Assembly: GCA_033980235.1 (NCBI GenBank)
Contig: CM067059.1
Span: 17,804,100-17,868,099 of the forward strand
Length of the DNA: 64,000 bases
From: Diadema setosum
Taxonomy: Eukaryota > Echinodermata > Echinoidea > Diadematoida > Diadematidae
Direction: 5' to 3'
Part shown: positions 57,813 to 64,000 of the stretch, piece by piece
Position numbering within the stretch: position 1 is the first letter of the stretch
Layout of the letters: every line of letters begins with the position of its first letter
Translations under genes and position numbers: made by a program
The notes under the pieces: model-generated
What the model saw: the letters and a program-made list of their open reading frames with translations, nothing else
Told to the model about the DNA's origin: nothing
Database searches by the model: none

Positions 57813-58094
57813 TTTCATTACACGTATTCTGGCATTAAGTAATAAATGGTAGATAATAACCGCACTTGTAGTGCTTGTATCGAGAACATTATTCTAAACC
57901 GCTGCTATAAAAGTCAACCTGTAGTTAATGAGAATCTCTGCATGGAAATTTGGAATTGTGAAAGTTCGACTCCAGTTGGAGGCACCAGACGCAATGGAGG
58001 ATGTTGGACTACCAACATCATGCATCAACGTGTTCATCAGAAGGAAGTGCACTTTAATAGGGGAATCTTGAGGACTGTCGAGGGTAGTGACATC

Positions 58095-58265
58095 AGGGCA
58101 CCGTTTCATTAAAGTTGTCAGCGCTGACAAGTTGTCAGTCTCTGACAATCACCATAGTAACAATCAGTGACCAGAGGATCTCAGCAAATCAAAACCGATG
58201 ATTTTGCTGAAATTGTCAGAGACTGACAACTTGTCAGTGCTGACTAAATTGATGAAACATCCCCC
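58095..58265. mobile_element. Short foldback MITE
   Basis: ggcaccgtttcattaaagtt, then gtcagcgctgacaagttgtc and agtctctgacaat, are mirrored about 65 bases later by attgtcagagactgacaact, tgtcagtgctgac and attgatgaaacatcccc. The whole is about 165 bases and folds into one hairpin with secondary palindromes (gtcagcgctgac). The target duplication is unclear. It lies inside the TTAA element. Confidence 0.65.
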
Positions 58266-58714
58266 AGGGGTACTAGTACTTGGTGGTGACTTCTGCATCC
58301 TTCTTTCGGGGGCCATTTTCACAGTCACAACATTACTTGACATTGTCACTGCTCAAAATGATTTGGTGAAGTGTGCGTCAGCCGAGACCCGTCACATGAA
58401 CGCCGCAGTATCTCTCTGCATATGTTGGGCATTCGCTGCCCATTCGCTTTGTCCGCTCAGCATCCGTTGGCTGGACTGTACGCATTCGCTTTTATTCGTT
58501 ACTTTATCCGCTCGTAACACGGTTAGCATATGCTCATCATTCGTTAGGTGGACGTTCGAAAACCACATATTGCTTGCGAATTCGAGCGGATTTGAGCGTA
58601 TCTGGACTTTGCCAAACTTTGCCCATCCGCTAGGCATTCGCTGATTTATACACTGTAGTGTGACGGGGCCTTAAGGAAAATGTGTTGCCATGGTAACCAC
58701 TCTTTTTGTATCAA

Positions 58715-58780
58715 AATAATAATAATAATTGCATTTATATGGCGCTTCATACTGACGTTTCTAAGCGCACAAAAATACAC
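58715..58780 (-). repeat. LINE/SINE 3'-end stub
   Basis: aataataataataattgcat followed by ttatatggcgcttcatactg and ctaagcgc is the complement of a typical L2-like 3' terminus (GCGCCATATAAATGCAATTATT...). It interrupts the phrase 'tttttgtatcaaa..atttaa.ctatgaagg' shared by neighbouring array units, so it is a very short retroposed end. Confidence 0.6.
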
Positions 58781-59049
58781 CATTTAAGCTATGAAGGTCA
58801 AATTCGGTGTGTATGATGGTCTTTAAGTGTAGTTATGCAGAATGTCCCTTGTGTTTGTATCAGACAATGCATCGCCATGGTAACCACACTTTTTACCCAA
58901 ACCTTGTGGAACTCAGTGTCAACTCTGTAATTGTACAGTAAACTAAAATTATTCTGTTTCCAATTCGACAAGTGTACAAACTTGGTATTAATATAATTGC
59001 CCTCATGACATCACATACTATAAAGCAACACTAGGGGTGGGGGTATTAA

Positions 59050-59640
59050 TCACCTTCAGTGATAATTCTAGTTGACATTAATGCACCATGTTATCACCGG
59101 CGTAAATCTGTACCTATCCGTCACCATCACATACAATCATGATTACAAGCCCATAACTGGACCAATGCCAAGGGGGGGGGGGGGGGGGCTTGGTGCGGGG
59201 CTGCCCCCCCCCCCCCTTCTTTTTTTTTCCCCAGAAAACAGGGATCAAATGTTTGCATCCCCCACTTTTTTTCTTTTTTTTCTTTGCATGAAATATAAGG
59301 TGGGAGGGAAGTGGCAGCAGAAAATATGAAGACTTTTGTTCTTGTTTTTGCTTCAGTCAGAGACTTTTGGCAGAAAATTGCACTTCAAATATATGAAGAC
59401 TTTTTTGTTGTTTCTAAATAGTCTTCTGTTTTTCTGACAGTTTGACAACCCCTCCCACTTTCAAAGGGGAGCTTGGTGGGGGCTTCCTCTGCCCCCACTT
59501 TTTTTCTTCTTTTTTTTCTTCAGAAGACACAGGGATCAAATATTTGCAACCCCTGGTTATGAACACGCTATGTGTAAATGTGTGCTTTTATGTGCATTGA
59601 ATGCTGAAGTACTAGTATTCATAGATCTTTACTTTACATT
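59050..59640. other. Unassigned DNA with facing G and C runs
   Basis: A G-run of about 18 bases (59171-59188) faces a C-run of about 15 (59202-59216) only 13 bases later, so the strand can fold into a GC stem. The 'cccccacttttttt' phrase recurs near 59260 and 59492. No gene is recognised. Confidence 0.55.
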
Positions 59641-59646
59641 TGATGA

Positions 59647-59940
59647 ATGGGATTCTTCTGCAAAGTGGCCCAATGCTGGGCCGATGATGACGAAATTATG
59701 AAAAGAATATCCATAGATGAAAATGAAGGATGTGACATGGGTGAAGTTCCCAACAGACAAAGTTCAGTGGAGAGCATGGAAGAATCTGCTTTGCAGGAAA
59801 GACCACTTCAACCTGAAGTCAAATCGTGTATTTGTTCGAGACATTTCCAGAAGGGAGCAATTTAGCAGATGGCACTGCAAATGCCCCAACAAAATATTTT
59901 TACTAGAACAACTGACAAGATGAAGTACGAAGGGAGACAA
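59647..59940 (+). pseudogene. THAP zinc-finger remnant
   Basis: Two overlapping frames together resemble one THAP domain. Frame 59647-59865 starts MGFFCKVAQC and ends with CICSRHFQKGAI, matching the N-terminal C..C and the C..H half (CS.HF). Frame 59717-59923 gives 'KDVTWVKFPTDKVQWRAWKN', matching the central FP......W segment with its Phe-Pro and Trp. A frameshift near 59810 separates them. THAP domains bind DNA and occur in host factors and in P-type and Kolobok-type transposases. Given the setting a transposase fragment is likely, but no catalytic part is seen. Confidence 0.55.
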
Positions 59941-60173
59941 GTGCTCCATCCGAACAGATCTGGGCCAGTTCAAGATCATCGCCCAGATTCAGTATCGTGA
60001 GGTGATATCGCTTGCTATCGGCTATATAGGGAGAGTTATGGCAGTGTTGTTGTTTGGTTTTTGTGTGTGTGGGTGTGTGTGTTTTCTTGATTTGCAGGTG
60101 ATCCTGAGTTGCACATTTCCCCCCTGGGGATTTACACCCATGCATGTTATGCATCATGTTCAATCTTATAGTA

Positions 60174-60410
60174 CAGTGAAACCCCGTTATAATGAGTTTG
60201 GTTATAACGAGGAACCGCTTATAACGAGGTGATCGCGTCGGTCCCGTTTTCCTTTGCGTGTAAACCTATGGCAGAACGAATCAGTTATAATGAGTTTGGT
60301 TATAACGAGATTCCGGTTATAACGAGGACAATTTCGGTGCATCATGATAAAGAAAAACATAAGAAATTTGATCGGATATAACGAGGTTCCAATTTTTGAC
60401 TTGCCACTTT
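60174..60410 (+). mobile_element. pogo/Tigger-like element end (fragment)
   Basis: CAGTGAAACCCCGTTATAAT follows TA and matches the form of pogo/Tigger termini. 'ggttataacgag' words repeat five or six times in both halves to about 60380. No matching far end is seen before 60.7 kb, so it is a fragment or its other end has decayed. No transposase. Confidence 0.6.
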
Positions 60411-60718
60411 CAAACACGCAACAAACGAAACATTGAAAACCAGATTTACGCTATCCATCATGTCTTTTCCTATTTTGCAGAGAACGGTTCCTTCCATGTT
60501 TTTTTCTAATCCACGCGATAAGACACATTAATACCTTCCGATGTTCCTACTAAATTATCAAAGATAATCATTCGATTGGCGTGCGTGATGTTATAGGTCA
60601 AACCACAGCGCAACGAGGGAAAGAAAAGATAACGCACTCAAAAACTTTTTTTTTGTAGTGACACTCATGGCAAAAAAAAAAAAATGGAAATTGGAATGCG
60701 TGTACAACTCATCATTAT

Positions 60719-61658
60719 TGTCCCCGCCGAACGAGTTCGAGCAGGGGACTATGAAACGGGCTCCGTACGTATGTGTGTCTGTGCATCCGTGTGTCCGTCC
60801 GTCCGTCCGTGCGTGCGTCCGTCCGTCCGTGTGTGCGTCCGTGTGTGATCAAAATGTTCAATTTGCTACTTCTCTGTCATTTATGAGCCAATTTTGATTC
60901 TGTTTGCTTTATATGATAGCACTACATGGGAGCTTTAAAACTTCTACACAGAATTTCAGTTGTGACCTTTGACCTTGACCTTTGACCTATATTGTACATT
61001 TTGCTACAAAATGCTACTCCTTCGCCATTTCTTACCCGATTTCGATTCCGTTTGCTTTATGTGATGGCACTAGGTGAGGGCTTCAAAACTTCTACACAGA
61101 ATTTTGACCTTTGACTTCGTTGACTTTTGACCTTGATTTTTGACCTATATTGTAAATTTTCTACAAAATGCTACTCCTCCATTTCTAACCCGATTTCGAT
61201 TCCGTTTGCTTTATATGGTGGCACTAGTTAAGGGCTTCAAAACTTCTACACAGAATTTTGACCTTTGACTTCTTTGACCTTTGACCTTGATTTTTTACCT
61301 ATATTGTGCATTTTGCTACAAAATGCTACTCCTTCGCCATTTCTAACCCGATTTCGATTCCGTTTGCTTTATGTGATAGCACTAGGTGAGGGCTTCAAAA
61401 CTTCTACTCAGAATTTTGACCTTTGTCTTCTTTGACCTTTGACCTTGATTTTTGACCTATATTGTACATTGGCTACAAAATGCTACTTTTTCGCCATTTC
61501 TAACCCAATTTCGATTCCATTTGCTTTATGTGATGGCACTAGGTGAGGGCTTCAAAACTTCTACCCAGAATTTTGACCTTTGACTTCTTTGACCTTTGAC
61601 CTTGATTTTTTATCTATATTGCACATTTTGTTACAAAATGCTACTTCCGGCGGGGACA
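60719..61658 (+). mobile_element. Minisatellite-cored element, family D
   Basis: The left end tgtccccgccgaacgagttc pairs with gagcaggggac to make a terminal hairpin. gtccgtccgtccgtgcgtgc and more CCGT (60796-60843) follow. The core is about five units of ~158 bases carrying 'acaaaatgctactcctt', 'ccgatttcgattccgtttgc' and 'tttgacctttgacttc' (landmarks near 61000, 61155, 61315, 61475, 61633). The right end ccggcggggacata is inverted to the left. The plan is the same as at 14972, 44120 and 55689. No protein. Confidence 0.75.
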
Positions 61659-61699
61659 TATATTACGCACCGCGTAATTTCTACTTTTCCTTGTATCAT

Positions 61700-62697
61700 T
61701 TCCATTTGTATTCCCGATTTCCAGTTCTTTTGCTGGTTAGCAAATATGAGTGTATGATTTTAGCCGAAATAATGAAATCGCGATCTCGCCGGGTGACAGT
61801 AGCGTGAAATAGTTGAATAATGCAATCCTGTCGCTTATTTTTTAAGAACGGATGTACAAAAAGCGAAGAGATTTTCGGAAGATAATAAAGAACGCATCTT
61901 GATCCTTTCGGGCGCAACGATAATTCATTGCTTAAAATTACAGCCGAAATGATTCATGAAATCTATATCGCATTCTCGCTGGGCACCAACAGCATAAAAA
62001 TACCTGGCAATTTACAGTAAACGACGCATGTTTCTATGTTATTTTGAAATCATCGCGATCTCGCCGGGTGACAGTAGCGAAAAATAGTTGAATAACGCAT
62101 GTTAAGCTACTTAATCGGTGTTAATAAAAAGAAACAAATGCATGGGATGACAATTTGAATAGATTTGGGTTCATTATCACAATTTTAACAACGCATTTCA
62201 CAATGAAGATTTTTCTTTCTTTCAGAATGGTCTACGAGGTACAGATTTGCGTAAAAAGGATCACAACCTTTTAAATTCAATCCTGTTGCATATTTTTCAA
62301 GAACGGGATGTACAAGATGCGAAGAGATTTCCGGAAGAAAATAAACCGCATTTTTAATCCCTTTGGGGGCAACGATCATACATTGTATAAAATTACAGCC
62401 GAAATGATTCATGAAATCATTGCATTCCCGCTGGGCACCAACAGCGTAAAAATACCTCGCAAGTTACGGTAAACGACGCATGTATGTTACTCTGAAATCA
62501 TCGCGATCTCGCCAGTTGACAGTAGCGTAAAAATAGTTGAATAACGCATGCTAAGCTACTTAATCGGTGTTCAGAAAAAGAAACAAACGCATGAGATAAT
62601 TTGAATAGATTTGGGTTTGTTCATTATCACAATTTTAACGCATTTTACAATGAAGATTTTTCTTTCTTTCAGAATGGTCTACGAGGTACAGATTTGA
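61700..62697. repeat. Satellite-like units related to the hAT-like element's core
   Basis: Two divergent copies of a longer unit are visible. 'attacagccgaaatgattcatg' style phrases lie near 61938 and 62393, and gaatggtctacgaggtacag near 62225 and 62672, about 450 bases apart. The phrases 'attacagccgaa', 'gattcatgaaatc', 'aagaacg.atgtac' and 'gcgaagagattt' are the complement of the ~190-bp units at 26490-29120, so the same satellite occurs here in the opposite orientation. The second copy ends sharply at about 62697, where the DIRS begins. Confidence 0.65.
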
Positions 62698-63484
62698 CAG
62701 CCGATTTCCAGACTGAATATGCCCGGGTCGCGCAGGAGCCGAAACTCTGCTCCCCTGCATCTTTGCGGAGGGACTTTCAGTTCCCCCACGGGGATTTTCA
62801 AAAATTTCAATCCCGGAATCCCTTTCCCCCGAGATTCTCTGTGTCACTGACCGGAAACCCGGTGGAAACCCCCTGCGGGGGCAGGAGTACAGGGAGAGGG
62901 ACAAACAATGGGCCAGGGTAGCCGAACTGGCTCGTATGGCCATGCGCCTGGCGGCCTATGGAGGGTCCGTGGCTAACCTCCTTACTCAGGCCGATCAATA
63001 CCAGGTTTCCTCGGAGGATAAGCAGGAATTAATGTCCATCCTCTTGGCCATATCGGAGGCCCAGTGGTCACAGGCATGCAGGGCGGCTCTTTATACCTCC
63101 CGCCGGAGGCGCACCATGGCCCTGCAGGCCATGGGTTTCCCGCCCCGGGATGCAGACCAGATTGGGACATCCATCCCTTTCCACGGGCCCTACCTTTTTG
63201 CAGGCGGAGCCATCCAGGTGTTTGATGATGAGTGTGCCTACAGAAAGAGGGCCGACGAAACGGCCGCCCAGTTCCTTCAGCCCCGCCAAGGTGGGCAGAG
63301 GAACGTGCGGAGGGCTGACCTGGCCCGCCCACCTGCGGGACAGCAGGTGACAGTCACAGTGCCCGGGCCGACCCTGCACCCCTCCAGTAACAGGGGGCAT
63401 GCGCGGTCGAAGCCCTCCAGGGGTCGACGTCGGGGGGCTTTTAAGTCCCACCGCGGAGCCCCCAAAAATGGGCAGAGCTTTTGA
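62698..63484 (+). pseudogene. DIRS gag-like protein (partial)
   Basis: The best frame reads 'QEYRERDKQWARVAELARMA' (from about 62882), then from 62936 'MRLAAYGGSVANLLTQADQY', 'SSEDKQELMSILLAISEAQW', 'FHGPYLFAGGAIQVFDDE' and a basic Arg/Pro/Gly-rich tail ending NGQSF, with TGA at 63482-63484. Upstream of 62882 a different frame (to 62921) carries 'DFQTEYARVAQEP', so one frameshift is present. The region matches the C-terminal part of DIRS ORF1. The stop codon overlaps the start of the RT frame. Confidence 0.7.
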
Positions 63485-64000
63485 CTTCTTCCGAGCATTG
63501 GGTCCTCCGGGCCCGGTCGGTTGCCACCTGCAGGCGTTCCTGCCGGCCTGGGCCGCCATCACAGACAAATTTGTGCTATCCGTCGTCCAGAATGGGTTCA
63601 TGATAGGCCTATCCGACCCGCTCCCGGACGGCTCACTCAGGGCCCTCTCCCCTCCAGGTGCGCGGCTTTTCCGTTCCAATATGGCCAGCGAAATTGCAGC
63701 GCTCCTCGGGAAGCAGGCCATAGAGCGGATGGTAGTTCACCCCCGCCTGTGCCTCTCACCGTTGTTCATGGTTCCCAAACGCTCGGGGAAGTTTCGTATG
63801 ATTTTGAATCTCAAGGCCATAAATCAATTCATCCAGCCAGTACACTTCCGCATGGAAACTCTGGCCTCGATTCTACCCATGTTCAGGCCCGACGATTGGG
63901 CAGTGTCCATCGATCTAGCTGATGCTTACCATCATGTTCCGATTGCCCGCCCGTCCCGGAGGCTATTAGGCTTCACCCTCGCGGGACAGGCCTATCAGTT
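63468..64000 (+). CDS. DIRS reverse transcriptase (open at window end)
   Basis: An uninterrupted frame runs from ATG 63468 (MGRAFDFFRALGPPGPVG) to the last base. It overlaps the gag end by 17 bases in the +1 frame. Motifs in order: 'AWAAITDKFVLSVVQNGF', 'LSPLFMVPKRSGKFRMILNL' (fingers), 'FRMETLASILPMFRPDDW', 'AVSIDLADAYHHVPIA' (motif A with catalytic Asp) and 'LLGFTLAGQAYQ', where the window stops just before motif B. DIRS RTs are about 400-500 residues with RNase H following, so most of the enzyme lies outside. No stop in 177 codons suggests a young copy. Confidence 0.88.
   Translation, partial: MGRAFDFFRALGPPGPVGCHLQAFLPAWAAITDKFVLSVVQNGFMIGLSDPLPDGSLRALSPPGARLFRSNMASEIAALLGKQAIERMVVHPRLCLSPLFMVPKRSGKFRMILNLKAINQFIQPVHFRMETLASILPMFRPDDWAVSIDLADAYHHVPIARPSRRLLGFTLAGQAYQ

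Larger units (their letters stand above)
57182..58670. mobile_element. TTAA-flanked DNA element with GCCCCCGTCACACT ends
   Basis: The inverted ends gcccccgtcacact and agtgtgacggggcc lie between TTAA at 57178-57181 and TTAA at 58671-58674. 'agcggat' and 'atccgct' words repeat dozens of times in both subterminal regions, arranged as inverted copies. It interrupts one unit of the X-box array. It carries a SINE (minus strand, about 57545-57812) and a small MITE (58095-58265). No transposase is seen. Confidence 0.8.
55689..59049 (+). mobile_element. Minisatellite-cored element, family B, with X-box repeats
   Basis: The left end ttatacccccgccacactta has a terminal hairpin (taccccc...ggggta), and the right end ccctaggggtgggggtatta region is its inverted counterpart. 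A GGTC/CCGT-type box (gtcggtcggtcggtctg) follows the hairpin. The core is a tandem array of units of about 129-149 bases, each with gttgccatggtaacc. A TTAA element (57182-58670) and a short LINE 3' stub (about 58715-58780) have inserted. No protein is encoded. Confidence 0.7.
62698..64000 (+). mobile_element. DIRS-like retrotransposon, GC-rich, continues past the window
   Basis: At 62697/62698 the base composition changes abruptly from AT-rich satellite to GC-rich coding DNA. The gag end and RT start of a DIRS element follow, open to the window edge. No inverted terminal repeat is seen at the left boundary, so the copy is probably 5'-truncated or joined to other element sequence. Compared with the element at 36372-41237 it belongs to a different subfamily: its gag resembles that at 41654-42238. 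RNase H and tyrosine recombinase are expected beyond 64000. Confidence 0.8.

Noticed and set aside
55502..64000. Next MTR exon (B12-binding fold with DxHxxG)
   Set aside because: Searched for GD.HDIGKN-like and neighbouring phrases in this span and found none; it must lie beyond the window.

Overview
The window is animal genomic DNA, and only about 1% of it is conserved host coding sequence. It contains four short exons that splice in phase 0 into one recognisable protein, the vitamin B12-dependent methionine synthase (MTR, 5-methyltetrahydrofolate-homocysteine methyltransferase). All four lie on the + strand, at 8126-8266, 11020-11109, 53121-53219 and 55346-55501. The organism is probably a marine invertebrate. 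An invertebrate deuterostome (echinoderm, hemichordate or amphioxus-like) fits best, judging from the AT-rich introns, frequent taggcctac-like words, DIRS and Penelope retroelements and abundant minisatellite-cored elements. Sequence alone does not fix the phylum.

The rest is intron crowded with mobile elements. The intron between MTR exons 2 and 3 of this window is 42,011 bp. It carries a Penelope-like element (about 18.5-20.3 kb), a + strand APE-type LINE (about 23.1-31.0 kb) split by a 3.65-kb hAT-like element that is itself built on a ~190-bp satellite, a ~218-bp tandem array (31.06-32.15 kb), a nest of DIRS retrotransposons (about 34.9-43.2 kb), several TTAA-flanked and TA-flanked elements, and several copies of an unusual group of elements. 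That group has a terminal hairpin, then a (CCGT)n box, then a minisatellite core.

Region by region: 1.17-8.0 kb is one minisatellite-cored element opened by three later insertions (a TTAA element, a degenerate minus-strand L2/CR1-like LINE, a pogo-like element). 8.1-11.1 kb holds MTR exons 1 and 2 of this window. 11.1-53.1 kb is the giant intron. 53.1-55.5 kb holds exons 3 and 4, separated by two copies of one MITE in head-to-head inverted orientation. 55.7-59.05 kb is an array carrying eight exact GTTGCCATGGTAAC palindromes (the RFX X-box sequence), interrupted by a TTAA element that holds a SINE and a small MITE. 59.6-62.7 kb holds a THAP-domain remnant, a pogo-like end, another minisatellite-cored element and satellite-like units. 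62.7-64.0 kb is a GC-rich DIRS copy whose gag and RT frames are still open at the window edge.

The exons encode the end of the folate-binding barrel and the cap of the B12-binding module, so the cobalamin-binding and activation domains must lie beyond the right edge, and the homocysteine domain and most of the folate domain beyond the left edge. Most of the transposon genes are dead: the minus-strand DIRS has lost one catalytic residue in its reverse transcriptase and one in its tyrosine recombinase. The most novel-looking items are the hairpin/CCGT/minisatellite family with embedded nuclear-receptor DR1 and RFX motifs, a miniature DIRS made of two joined ends, and the inverted MITE pair in the MTR intron.
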